Assembly (NCBI GenBank): GCA_934047225.1 | Contig: OW203987.1 | Span: 5,731,501 to 5,795,500 of the forward strand | Reading direction: 5' to 3' | Origin: Ypsolopha sequella | Taxonomy: Eukaryota; Arthropoda; Insecta; Lepidoptera; Ypsolophidae | DNA: 64,000 nt | Shown: positions 42,853 through 52,869 of the stretch, in pieces | Layout of the letters: each line of letters begins with the position of its first letter | Numbering within the stretch: the stretch's first letter is position 1 | Notes under the pieces: model-generated | What the model was told of the DNA's origin: nothing | Databases searched by the model: none | What the model saw: the letters and a program-made list of their open reading frames with translations, nothing else | Program-made: the position numbers and the translations under genes

Positions 42853-43600
42853 GTGGAAACCGCGTCAGATCCTGCACCTACGTCTAACGCGCTGCCCACG
42901 CCGAGCTCTTCCCCTCAGCCCTCTGAGCCCTTGTCGGTTGCTGCGTCAGCGACTGGATCCTCGGCGTCGCAAGGACAAAATACTGTTGTGTTTACAGACA
43001 CTATTGGAAAAAACTTAGGGCCCTTATTAGGAAATAAACTTGTGCAGAAAGTCACCAATATTTGCATGCCAGGTGCATCTTTCATACAAATTGTAGAACG
43101 TTTGCTTAAAATGGAATATAATTTAAATACTACAATTGTTCTGTTAATAGGAAATAGTACAGGTATCACACAAAGTGTCCTTATTAAATATCTCGAGCTA
43201 ATGTTACAGCTTAGGGTTAAAAAATCATTATTTGTGAATTCCCTTATTCAGAATTACTTACAGGTCACAAAAAACTAATTTATATAATTTGAATATGTGC
43301 ATGCACAACTTCTCGGCGTGTCACAGTGACAAAGTGCACTACTTTAAAACGAATATCCACATTCGTAATTTTTCTTTGACAGAAGGTACTTTGTACCTTG
43401 CAAATTATTATAAAAAACAATTAGCTACTAAGTTAGCATGCATTTTAGAATGTAGTGAATCTGTTACAAAGTGTGTAACAGAAAATTTTCCAATACCTGT
43501 TATAATTGATGGTATTTGTAATGTTAATTATTTACATAATTTTGTCCCTATTGACACGGTTAGTACAAGTACTAACAAAATTGTAAAAAATTCTTTTTAG
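42853..43600 (+). pseudogene. ORF1 with SGNH/esterase-like block, frameshifted at about 43277
   Basis: The first piece (42853-43276; the frame is open upstream of the GTG at 42853) is Pro/Ser/Thr-rich to about residue 45. It then reads VVFTDTIGKNLGPLLGNKLV and IVLLIGNSTGITQ, spaced like block I (GDS) and block III (GxND) of the SGNH esterases found in CR1-group ORF1 proteins. Both signature blocks deviate (TDT, GNS), so catalysis is doubtful. A second piece in another frame (43289-43600) continues the homology with the 23.5-kb element's ORF1. The role in these elements is RNA binding and chaperoning, with the esterase function unknown. Confidence 0.55.
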
Positions 43601-43602
43601 AA

Positions 43603-46488
43603 TTGAAGACAACGGGAGGGCTGCCTGTATTAAAGTTGGTACATCAAAATATACAAGGCGGCTTTCTCGGCAAAATACTTTCAATCGAGTTGTTCTTAGA
43701 GGAATCAAAAACAGATATTTTGTGTGTAACCGAACACCATCTACATGAACATAATATGCAGTTTAATGTGAATAATTTTAGTGTTCTTAGCTGCTACAAT
43801 AGATTAAAAATACAAAAAGGTGGATCCATGATTCTTGTAAAAAATAATATAAAAGCAAAGGAAAGAAAAGACATTGTAAAACTTTCTGTAGAACATCAAA
43901 TTGAATTAGCTTGCATAGAAATGAGTACATATATTATCCTCTGTGTTTACCGACCCTCGGGACAAGATTACAGCATTTTTGAAAAAGCAATGGAAGAGGT
44001 TTTAAAATTATTATTTGATGCCAAGAAAAAAGTTATTATATGTGGAGATTTTAACGTAGATTTACTAGAAAAATCGATTATGCGCTCAAAATTAATACAT
44101 TTATTCAAATCATTTAATTTGTCTAATGTGTTCTTAGAACCTACTCGAATTACTCGGGATACTGCGTCATGCCTCGACAATATATTCTGTGATTGCGAAT
44201 ATTCAGACAATAAAGTAATCAACCGCTTGCAGTCCGATCACAGTGGCCAAACTATAACCATTAAACAAAGCGTAAATCAATTGCCCAAAAAAGCTTTTTG
44301 CAGGCCTATTACAACTCACAAAGTAGATTGTTTCAAAGCAAGCCTAGAAGTTAAATTAGCACATTTTAATCTTCTCCAAGACGATCCAAACGCTCTCTTT
44401 ACAGACCTTTTCAACATAGTCTCCAAAGAGTTCGAAAATACGTTTAAGATGCAAAAACTTTCTAACAAAAGTAAAATCACCTTCAGTGACTGGGCGACTC
44501 CAGGTATTTACAAAAGCAGAAATCATTTATACGAATTATACGACATAAAGTCCTACAATAATAATGTTAAATTTACTGAATTCATGAAAAATTACTCACG
44601 CATCTTTAAATTGGTGTGTTTAAAAGCAAAAAGTATCTACTTAAATAAAAAACTTAAAAGGTCCGATAACAAAGTAAAAACAGTATGGAACATCATAAAT
44701 ACTGAAACTGGGAAAAGTAAGAAACGTGATAACGAGCTTAAGTTAAGTATTAACAATGAAGTCGTTACGGGAGATAAAGAGGTTGCGAATGCCTTTGAAC
44801 AATTCTTTACTGAAATTCCGTCCTTAACAACTAAAGATTTAAATTCAAGCCCTGGGCTTGCGCAGGATCTTTTAATAGATAACGTACCTCAGTGTCTTTC
44901 TGTATTTGCTTTTAAACATATTAATTCATTAACTGTAATTAAAGCATTTAAATCGCTTAACTTGAAAAAAACCGAGGACTTATGGGGCCTATCTGTGAAA
45001 GTTATAAGTTCTGTTATTGATTTAATAGCTCCTTATTTGGCATTAATTTTTAATAAATGTGTAGATGATGGTATCTTTCCTGACTTAATGAAGTTTAGTA
45101 AATTGATCCCCCTTTTTAAATCAGGCGACAACGGTGACCCATCAAACTATAGACCTGTGTCAGTTTTACCGGTTTTGAGTAAGGTTTTTGAAAAAATAGT
45201 TTTTAATCAATTGTTATTTCATTTTAATTTAAATAAGTTGCTTCACTGTGAACAATATGGATTCACTAGAGGGAGGTCAACCACAGATGCAGGAGTTGCT
45301 TTAGTTAAGCACATTTTTGATGCTTGGGAAGAAAAGCAGGATGCATTTGGTGTATTTTGTGACCTCTCGAAAGCCTTCGATTGCGTTAATCATGAAACAC
45401 TCTTATGTAAATTAGATCACTACGGAGTGAGGGGCAAATCTTTGGCGTTAATGAAGTCGTATCTTAGTGATCGTATTCAAAAGGTAGACATTAATGGGGT
45501 AAAATCATGTGGAGCATTAGTTAAAATGGGTGTCCCGCAGGGTTCCATATTGGGGCCCTTGCTGTTTTTAATTTACATAAATGACCTTCCCTATTTAATT
45601 AAAGACTTAACTAAGATAGTACTATTCGCAGACGACACGTCACTTATTTTTAAAGTTAATAGACGTAAAGATATCCTTGACGACGCGAATACAACTTTAT
45701 CGCTGGTGCTTGATTGGTTTACTGTAAATAATTTAGTTTTAAACGCAAAAAAGACAAAATGTATAAAATTCACGTTACCAAATGTTATTCAAGTGGATTG
45801 TAATTTGCTTTTGCAGGGGTCCAAGCTGGAGTTAGTTAACGAAACTAAGTTTTTGGGCATTACGGTAGACTCTCGTCTTCAGTGGGGTCCCCACATAGAA
45901 AACCTATGTGGTAGACTTAGTTCGGCCGCACACGCTGTTAGACGCATAAGGCAAATTACTGATGTAGATACTGCTAGACTAGTCTATTTTAGTTACTTTC
46001 ACAGCATTATGTCATACGGCATGCTATTATGGGGTAGAGCCGCGGATACAGACGCAGTCTTTGTTTTGCAGAAGAGAGCAATTCGGGCTATTTATAATAT
46101 GAAGCACCGGGATTCATTAAGAGAAAAGTTCAAAGAAATCAATATACTAACTGTTCCTTGTGAATATATTTACCAGGTCCTTAGATATGTTAGAAAAAAT
46201 GTTGAGTCTCTCCCGAGGCTTGGTGAGCAACATTGTAAGGAAACCAGAAATAAGTATAAACTGGCTTTTCCAAAAATCAGACTCGCCAAAGTGAGTACCT
46301 CTTTCGTAGGACATGGTATAAGATTTTACAATAAACTTCCAAAAGAGGTCCTTACTTTGTCAGAGAATAAGTTTAAACAGTATATTAAGCAGGGCCTACT
46401 GAAAAAGGCATATTATAAAATAAATGAATATTTGGATGATGGTGAAGCATGGTGTTATAGTGATACTGATTTTGATGATAGTAGGTAA
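43603..46488 (+). CDS. ORF2: endonuclease-reverse transcriptase, intact 961-codon frame
   Basis: The endonuclease (residues about 10-225) shows KLVHQNIQGG, ILCVTEHHL, IICGDFNVDL and LQSDHSGQ, i.e. the N, E, D/N and H of APE-type nucleases. RT (about 500-760) shows YRPVSVLPVLSKVFEK, GVFCDLSKAFDCVNHE, MGVPQGSILGPLLFLIYIND and FADD at about 676. The C-terminal thumb ends YYKINEYLDDGEAW. The enzyme nicks target DNA and reverse transcribes element RNA there. The frame is unbroken, but there is no ATG at the ORF1/ORF2 junction: the sister element has TAATG where this copy has TAGAA. The first in-frame ATG falls near residue 50, inside the endonuclease. Start is therefore uncertain: non-ATG reinitiation, or a lost start. 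Confidence 0.9.
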   Translation: MKTTGGLPVLKLVHQNIQGGFLGKILSIELFLEESKTDILCVTEHHLHEHNMQFNVNNFSVLSCYNRLKIQKGGSMILVKNNIKAKERKDIVKLSVEHQIELACIEMSTYIILCVYRPSGQDYSIFEKAMEEVLKLLFDAKKKVIICGDFNVDLLEKSIMRSKLIHLFKSFNLSNVFLEPTRITRDTASCLDNIFCDCEYSDNKVINRLQSDHSGQTITIKQSVNQLPKKAFCRPITTHKVDCFKASLEVKLAHFNLLQDDPNALFTDLFNIVSKEFENTFKMQKLSNKSKITFSDWATPGIYKSRNHLYELYDIKSYNNNVKFTEFMKNYSRIFKLVCLKAKSIYLNKKLKRSDNKVKTVWNIINTETGKSKKRDNELKLSINNEVVTGDKEVANAFEQFFTEIPSLTTKDLNSSPGLAQDLLIDNVPQCLSVFAFKHINSLTVIKAFKSLNLKKTEDLWGLSVKVISSVIDLIAPYLALIFNKCVDDGIFPDLMKFSKLIPLFKSGDNGDPSNYRPVSVLPVLSKVFEKIVFNQLLFHFNLNKLLHCEQYGFTRGRSTTDAGVALVKHIFDAWEEKQDAFGVFCDLSKAFDCVNHETLLCKLDHYGVRGKSLALMKSYLSDRIQKVDINGVKSCGALVKMGVPQGSILGPLLFLIYINDLPYLIKDLTKIVLFADDTSLIFKVNRRKDILDDANTTLSLVLDWFTVNNLVLNAKKTKCIKFTLPNVIQVDCNLLLQGSKLELVNETKFLGITVDSRLQWGPHIENLCGRLSSAAHAVRRIRQITDVDTARLVYFSYFHSIMSYGMLLWGRAADTDAVFVLQKRAIRAIYNMKHRDSLREKFKEINILTVPCEYIYQVLRYVRKNVESLPRLGEQHCKETRNKYKLAFPKIRLAKVSTSFVGHGIRFYNKLPKEVLTLSENKFKQYIKQGLLKKAYYKINEYLDDGEAWCYSDTDFDDSR

Positions 46489-47146
46489 TAATTTAATTAA
46501 TTAATATAATTTCCTAACTTTTGATTCCTCTTAAGAGTTAACATTAATTAATTACAGACTGTAAAAGGAAATAGACTGTATGAGACAGGTAGGCAAAGAT
46601 ATATATGTTTTTCTTTTTTCATTAACCTGAATTTCTGCTGTCTTGTATTTTCTTATCCCTTGGTTAAAGTAGATATAAGTAATTCAATGTATAGTTTAAG
46701 TTTATGTTAAAAAAAAGACATGATCTTGCCAAGTTTCTTGCCCGTTCTTCTTAGCAAGACTAATCGAATGGGCGGAGGTAGGCATGTATTTATATACGTA
46801 ACCTATTACTATGTAGTATATAGGATGGGATTTGGTCAGCCGCCTGGATTCGTGCTGGGGGCTCGGTTGGTGATCATTGAACCTTGTTCCTGGTCCCTGG
46901 CCGGGTCTCCGGTATGGGTTCGGGCGGTTGATTGGATTTCACCTTGTATAATAATATTTTACCTATAATTTTAATTGTATATATATTGCTACATAAATTA
47001 AATAAACATTTAATCTAAGTAGTTCATGTACATTTATTATTTTATTACATATATTTTTATAAGATTAAAATTTGACTTGTGAAACGTGTATTATATATAC
47101 CTACTTTGCAAAATAAACTTTTTGAATTTGAATTTGAATTTGAATA
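46489..47146 (+). other. 3' UTR and (TTTGAA)n tail of the CR1/Kiri-like element
   Basis: It contains CAAGTTTCTTGCCCGTTCTT and GGGCTCGGTTGGTGATCATT, used here to recognise truncated copies elsewhere in the window. Confidence 0.85.
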
Positions 47147-47600
47147 TGTATTTACAAAATAAACTATTATAACATAACTTCAATACAATACTAAAATTAT
47201 TCTAAATTAAAATCACCTATCAATAAATATGTACATCCTAAAATTTAACAAAGTGACTTGTATTAATATGTATGTTTATGTATGTTCAATCCGCCCAAGT
47301 CACACAAATGTTAGCTTAACACAAGTGAAAACTGTAGTTAACTCGTTAACGGGTCTGGCTTGGCCTTTGAACGGTCATATTTTATAGGTTCTATGGGCTG
47401 GGGCCCAAGTGATAAAAGTATAGAGGAAGCTCAGCACAATAAATTGATCTAGGTATTGTGTTTATTGTTGATAGACTGGCAGAGAGTTCATACAATACAG
47501 TAAAGTTTGCACAACGATGAGTGTAACCCATACAACACGGATTGGAGATAAATACAAACTAAACCTACGTATCTTAAACAAAAAATAAAATAAAATAATA
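47147..47600. other. AT-rich stretch, nothing firm
   Basis: Contains the 3' UTR side of the minus-strand CR1-like remnant towards its right end; otherwise unassigned. Confidence 0.4.
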
Positions 47601-47760
47601 CAACTACTTAATAATAAAAATAAAAAAATATAATAATTCATAAACATACAAAATTTAGCTAAAATCGCTGTCGTCTCGGGGAAGAGTACCCAGGACACTA
47701 GCGGCAATACCTCTTTCGAGATTGAATTGGAGACTGAATATGAATACATCAGCCCATTTC
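47600..47760 (-). mobile_element. CR1/L2-like 3' fragment, degraded
   Basis: A minus-strand C-terminus SLQFNLERGIAASVLGTLPR ends DDSDFS-stop (stop complement at 47655-47657). The Q-x-x-x-x-R-G-x-A-A-S-x-L-G-T-L pattern aligns with the fragments at 4218, 50740 and 52520. Confidence 0.6.
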
Positions 47761-48435
47761 ACATACCTATGTACATACTATGCGTCCCATAGACCATTAT
47801 AATGAACTTGTAAACCCTAGTCAATATCATCGAGTTTGGATTCAGATTTAGATTTCATTTGTTGACCACATGCAAACTGTTTCACCGCTAAAATTTCGAC
47901 ATTTTCAAGGCGAATGTCGTTCTTAGGACGACAACAAGTGGCGTTCAATGTCGATGTTTTACCCTAAATTAAGTTTATATGATAGACCTAAATTGCAGAA
48001 ATAAATTATTCATTCCCATTGTAACTTTTCTTTAACTTTTTTCTAGTTTTACTAGAAAACCCTTTTCGTATTTTAATTCTGCAAGTATTTCTATTGTCAC
48101 TTGGCTTTATTTGGTTTTGTTCCAACTGTTACCAAAAGTAGTACAGCCCGCTACCTCTCATCACTTGGGCCCAGCAATGGAGGGCCCAGTACAGTAGCGG
48201 CACCACTCGTAAATAACTGGTGTACGATAGGTCTGTGAGCTCTGAAGTATTAACCAACTGAACTGCCTTCCTGCCTTTTTATGATTCTTAGTTTATTGTT
48301 TATTTACGGCTTGATGCATTACCTGTTAACTGGTTATTTAGTATCCAACGTTTTAGAATGATTACATTGTTATATGTCCAGGGCCAGTTTACAGTTTTAG
48401 AGAGAAATCTAAAATTTCAAATGTCTAATTTACCA
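47761..48435. other. nothing recognised
   Basis: AT-rich unique sequence with a slightly GC-richer patch near 48150-48200. Confidence 0.4.
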
Positions 48436-48439
48436 TTAA

Positions 48440-48861
48440 GGCGCTCTTATCCCAGAAGAGTGACTCTCTGTCTTTTTCTTTACGTGTAAGGAGTAAAGAA
48501 AATAACCACGCTTTTGTACTTTTTCGTTGTTTTTATCGGTTTTTAAATTGTTTAAAAATAAGAGATATGTTTATTAAAACCCACTTACGTGGTCGACCTA
48601 GAAAATTTAAAGAGCATTATTACCAGATATGTTTCGTTAATAAAAGAGTGGAATTATGGAAATGGCATGATTTGAAAGGTCTTATTACACGCTGTGTTCG
48701 TGAATTATTTCTATCGAGCAAAGTTTATCTGATCGTGTAACACATGCGTGGAAGACCTAGATAAAGATTCAAACTATTATAGCGTATTTTTTTGGAAGTT
48801 TTAGGCGATATTTGAAAGTTCTATTTGACTTTAAAATTACTGATTTTGGGATAAGAGCGCC
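48440..48861. mobile_element. TTAA-flanked MITE, GGCGCTCTTATCCCA termini
   Basis: GGCGCTCTTATCCCA and TGGGATAAGAGCGCC are perfect inverted ends. TTAA at 48436-48439 and 48862-48865. 422 bp, no ORF. Confidence 0.85.
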
Positions 48862-48881
48862 TTAACATTATATCATTGCAG

Positions 48882-49016
48882 TATAGAAACGCAGAAAGAA
48901 AAGTAAATCTGGATGTGAGGAGCTCTGAACCAGGATCGGGATCTGGTTCGAATCCCGGTTGATAGCTCCTCACATCCAGATTTACTTTTCTTTCTGCGTT
49001 TCTATACTGCAATGAT
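48882..49016. repeat. near-perfect palindrome with tRNA B-box-like centre
   Basis: Arms of about 53 bp (ATCATTGCAGTATAGAAACG ... GGATGTGAGGAGCT) are perfect inverted copies. The centre reads GGTTCGAATCCCGG, which matches a Pol III B box, next to the smaller hairpin GAACCAG/CTGGTTC. Confidence 0.8.
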
Positions 49017-49158
49017 ACAATGTTATTTTATATCTCCTTGCGATGGATAAATCGCCAAGTGTTCAAACACAGAAATTTATTTCTGTCATTGTTTCTAATT
49101 TACCAACTTAGGAAAGCCTTTTATATACTGACATGGACCAATCTTTCGTAATCTGTCA

Positions 49159-49196
49159 TATTTGGAAATGTGGTAAAATTACCACATTTCCAAATA
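49159..49196. repeat. 38-bp perfect palindrome
   Basis: TATTTGGAAATGTGGTAA, AA, then its exact reverse complement. Could form a cruciform; no flanking duplication seen. Confidence 0.85.
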
Positions 49197-49306
49197 CTAC
49201 GAGTACTTTGTATTTTTTGTAGTGATTCAGCTTTCAGCTCGGAAATCAAATCAATACAAATCAAATTGGAGTGATCGTCTGAAAAATCGGTTTTGAAACA
49301 GGATAT

Positions 49307-50022
49307 ACAAGGTGAATTTTTTATCATCGTCCAAATTCATACTTGAGCTTTGGTAAGTGATCAGCGTCATGAACCAATAACAATTTTAGTAAAATTCATA
49401 AAATGAAATTTCGACTCCCCATAGTGATTCACTAAATTCACTTAGGGACTGGGAGTAAATTACTATGGGAAGTCGAAATTCCATTATACGAATTTCACAA
49501 AAATTGTTATCGATTCATGATGCTTGTTCACGCGACAGCGTGACGACGCGCATGCGCGGATGACGAGACCCCCCGCCGCGCGCCGGCTCGAGGCGCGCGC
49601 GGGCGCTGGTCCTTTCTGTTCGGCTCGAGACGCCTCCCGAGGCGCACGTCTGCGCGCTCGCGCAGCCGGCTTTTTCGCCGCAACCGTCGACCTAACGATA
49701 CGTGTGTGCATACATTCGCGCCGCCAGCCCAAACAATATCGTGTACCTACCCTTTAGGTTGTGAAAGTGTAGTGTTCACGTTACAACAAGACATTCTGCA
49801 CATTCCTGACCAAAACGCCAGCTCCATCAGCCCAACAAGAAGGCTCAGCCCGTCATCGCATTCCTCGGCTCGTCCACAACATTCCAAAGCAAGGTCAGTG
49901 CACCCACAATTCTCCCGTGTCAAATCCCATCAGCCCTGCATTCCTGTAGCCAGCGGTTCACTTAACAACTCACTTAACAAGCCTCCAGTATGAATTTGGA
50001 CGATAATCAAAAAGTCACCCTG
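49307..50022. mobile_element. TA-flanked TIR element with internal fold-back and GC-rich cargo
   Basis: The ends CAAGGTGA(A)TTTTT..ATCATCGTCCAAATTCATAC and its inverted match ending CACCCTG are flanked by TA (49305-49306, 50023-50024). The left third is a fold-back (about 49368-49520). The rest (49525-49990) is a GC-rich to Pro/Ser-coding-like stretch with ORFs on both strands, unlike the AT-rich surroundings. Confidence 0.65.
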
Positions 50023-50024
50023 TA

Positions 50025-50475
50025 TATAGAGCTAGTATTCGATGGATTTGATTGATGGTTCTTAGTGGAATATCATCTTCAATAAATTATACACAAATTA
50101 CTGTACTTTCATTCCACAAATATTTATTTATTTTCTATTCTATTCGATATAAGCAATGTATTAAGTATATACTTTTGTCTAAAAAAAATATATATCCAAC
50201 CAAGAAACTTAAATAACATAAAATCATACCTAAAATTAATACTTACTAAAATAACAAATTAAATAAATAGTAAAGATTAGATTATTTGTACATACCTTAT
50301 TTAATAATTATTATACTAAAAGTTATATTTTAATACTAAATTAAGAATATTGTTACACCCAATGGGTAAAATTACATTTAGCCATAACTATGTACATACT
50401 CGTACTTATAACATCTAAAACTGACATGTAATTTAATGCAACAAATATATTGATTGATTGATTGATTGATTGATA
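50025..50475 (+). repeat. AT-rich LINE-like 3' end with (TTGA)n tail
   Basis: AT-rich sequence ending in a TTGATTGA run at about 50452-50475, like the tail at 4864-4880. No coding part remains. Confidence 0.4.
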
Positions 50476-50639
50476 AACTAAAAACAGGGTGACGACAACG
50501 ATTTGGCTACGATTTTTTATTTAGTATAGTTTTATTTTGTTTATACTTGTATATTGATAGGTAATGTTAATTTATAGTTAGTTTAGTTTTTTAATGTTAC
50601 AATCTCAAGTTCTAAATTATAGTTCTTAATTTCTGAATT

Positions 50640-50830
50640 CTAAATTCAAAACTAAACTATAAATAAAACGCCTCACCAAAAAAATAAAAATAATAAAAGA
50701 ATAAAGAAATTAAAGATAAAAAACCCAGTCCAGGTCGCTGTCCCCCGGTGCCCAGAATGCTGGCAACGTTCCCTCTTTGGATGGCCAGACTGATCCTCTG
50801 GCCGAGGTAAGCGCCAATATTCCACAAATA
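50640..50830 (-). mobile_element. CR1/L2-like 3' fragment
   Basis: Minus-strand peptide NIGAYLGQRISLAIQRGNVA continuing SILGT, then frame decay. Same family core as 4188-4880. Confidence 0.62.
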
Positions 50831-51200
50831 TTCACTCCTTTATGGGCAGCCAAAAGGTGACTGCAAAGGCTTGATTGGCAGTTCATAATGGAGTGTTGGT
50901 TTCTATGGCGAGATAAACATCAAAGAAGAGTGAATGCAGTGGAAATGTGTAAGAACATTTCCAATTCCAAGAATTCGTAAGAACGATTTTTTTTTTTAGT
51001 TTATTTATTCATAGTTAAATTTATTTACATATTTAAGAGTTTAAAGCCATCCGACTAAAACCACATGGTTTATGCGCGGTATGGCGAGATCGCAAACTTT
51101 ATGCTAAACTAACTAAACTAATTGTAACTTTTATTCAAAACACAAAAACTTATATAAGATAACAACAACTTAAAACTATCCTATAAATAAAATAGACCTA

Positions 51201-52495
51201 CGTAGGGCGGCTGATATGTAATCTCCTTGGTCAGAAATATATACAAAAATAATGCTGGCTGGTATGGATTTATATTCGTTTGTTATTCTATTTTCAAAAC
51301 GTATTACATTCATTTGTTTATTGCATCACGTTTATTTGTCTCCTACAATTGTTTCGAACATGTCGGTAGAGAAAGTGAAAATGGATAAAATCGAGCAGCG
51401 TGCGGTGATTAAGTTTTTGACTAAAGAAGGGAATACGCCTTCGGAGATCAGACAGCGTATGTTACGTGTGTTTGGCAGTTCGTGTTCTTCCGAATTTGTT
51501 ATAAAGTTTTGGTCAAGGCAGTTTAAATTAGGTTGTGAGAGCCTTGAAGATGATCGTCGTAGCGGAAGACCAGTTTCGGCCGTCACCGATGAAAATGTAG
51601 CCAGGGTGAAAAAAATTATATTAGAGGACCGACGAGTGAAGCAGTGGGAGATAGCTAGAGATGTGGGCGTCAGTAAAGAGCGAGTCAATGAAATAATTCA
51701 TGAGCATTTGAACATGTCCAAGGTTAGTGCACGTTGGGTCCCTAGAATGTTGACTGCATTTGACATGGAGAGGCGTGTCAAATGTTGCGAAGAGTTTTTG
51801 GACATGAGTCGAGGGAAAGAGGAAGAAATAATTTCTAGAATTGTAACATGTGATGAGACTTGGATTCGACAATGGGACCCGGAAAGTAAGCAAGAGTCGT
51901 TACAGTGGAAATTTAAGGATGAGAAGCCGCCTCGGAAATTCAAGGTCTGCCCATCGGCCGGTAAACTTATGGCTACAATCTTTTGGGACACAGAAGGGAT
52001 TTTGCTCATAGATTATTTACCGAAGAAAACTACAATGAATGCTGATTATTACTCAAACTTATTATATCAACTAAGAGAGACAATAAAAGAAAAACGGCGA
52101 GGTAAACTAAGCAAAGGAATTCTGATTTTGCACGATAACGCACCAGTGCATACCGCACGCACAACAAAGCTAGCAATTAAAGACAATGGCTTCGAAACCA
52201 TTGACCACCCCCCTTATAGTCCAGATCTAGCCCCCTGTGACTATTTTCTGTTTAGACTTCTCAAGAAAGACCTCAGGGGACGAAGGTTTATAACCGATGA
52301 CGAAATGAAGGCAGCGGTTTCTGACTATTTTGACGACAAACCGAAAATATTTTTTTTTAATGGCTTAAATTCAATATTTGAAAAATGTAATAAGTGCATT
52401 TTATTAGCAGGGGACTATATAGAAAAATAAAAATAAACTATCCAGTTACGTCTTTTCTTTCATAGTTAGGTAGGTTACTTTTCAGCCTCCCCTCG
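51201..52495 (+). mobile_element. mariner transposon, apparently complete
   Basis: The 1295-bp element has TIRs CGTAGGGCGGCTGATATGTA (left) and, inverted, CGAGGGGAGGCTGAAAAGTA (right), agreeing at about 18 of the first 24 positions. TA flanks at 51199-51200 and 52496-52497. It carries one intact transposase gene. Size and layout are those of canonical mariners. Confidence 0.92.
51360..52430 (+). CDS. mariner transposase, DD34D, intact
   Basis: 356 residues from ATG 51360. I chose this start because an upstream in-frame ATG at 51252 would add 36 unrelated hydrophobic residues. The N-terminal helix-turn-helix pair (residues 1-110) binds the TIRs. The linker WVPRMLT (about 127-133) matches the mariner WVPHEL motif. 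The catalytic triad is D165 (TCDETW), D259 (LHDNAPVH) and D294 (SPDLAPCDYF), with 34 residues between the last two. The C-terminus IFEKCNKCILLAGDYIEK is also standard. The enzyme excises and reinserts the element at TA sites. No stop or frameshift is present, so this copy could be active or recently active. Confidence 0.94.
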   Translation: MSVEKVKMDKIEQRAVIKFLTKEGNTPSEIRQRMLRVFGSSCSSEFVIKFWSRQFKLGCESLEDDRRSGRPVSAVTDENVARVKKIILEDRRVKQWEIARDVGVSKERVNEIIHEHLNMSKVSARWVPRMLTAFDMERRVKCCEEFLDMSRGKEEEIISRIVTCDETWIRQWDPESKQESLQWKFKDEKPPRKFKVCPSAGKLMATIFWDTEGILLIDYLPKKTTMNADYYSNLLYQLRETIKEKRRGKLSKGILILHDNAPVHTARTTKLAIKDNGFETIDHPPYSPDLAPCDYFLFRLLKKDLRGRRFITDDEMKAAVSDYFDDKPKIFFFNGLNSIFEKCNKCILLAGDYIEK

Positions 52496-52869
52496 TATTA
52501 CAAATAAAAAACTGGATCCAGATCGCTGTCCCTTGGTAAGGTGCCCAGAATGCTGGTTACATTACCTCTCTGGATGGCCAGACTTATTCTCTGGCCGATA
52601 TTTATATTCTAACTTATATTATGTTATATAACATCACACAGCCACAGGCTGCTGATGTTGAAGAAAATAAAGCTTTATGGCACTTTTTCGCTTTTTATTA
52701 TTATTTAAGTTTTTTAGTCTATCTAATGTATGGGTAGGTATTTCATTTAGTATTAAAGGAAGCATGTACTCCCATGTTCTCATACCATATATATTATTAT
52801 AGTTAGGTAGTTTATAAGTAGGTAGGTAAGTTAGGTTTCGTAAGTTCTTAGGCCTACTATGTGTGTTTA

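Larger units (their letters stand above)
42780..47146 (+). mobile_element. CR1/Kiri-like non-LTR retrotransposon, near complete
   Basis: Order: ORF1 (42853-43600, one frameshift), intact ORF2 (43603-46488), a 3' UTR of about 650 bp and a (TTTGAA)n tail at 47118-47146. The 3' UTR recurs at 56051-56297, 59428-60295 and, inverted, 60311-60440. The 5' end and target duplication were not defined, so the 42780 boundary is approximate. Confidence 0.85.
50987..52612 (-). mobile_element. CR1/L2-like 3' fragment split by a mariner element
   Basis: The right piece (52498-52612) encodes NIGQRISLAIQRGNVTSILG...DLDPVFYL-stop. The left piece (50987-51200) is its 3' UTR, ending in a T-run on the plus strand. 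The mariner sits between, about one base past the stop codon. Confidence 0.68.

Noticed and set aside
42824..43018. Arg/Leu-rich ORF MVQNHHPLLQWKP...
   Set aside because: Out of frame with the ORF1 that aligns to the related element; composition artefact.
51252..51359. N-terminal extension of the mariner transposase
   Set aside because: Upstream ATG adds residues not found in mariner proteins and lies in the element's 5' UTR.
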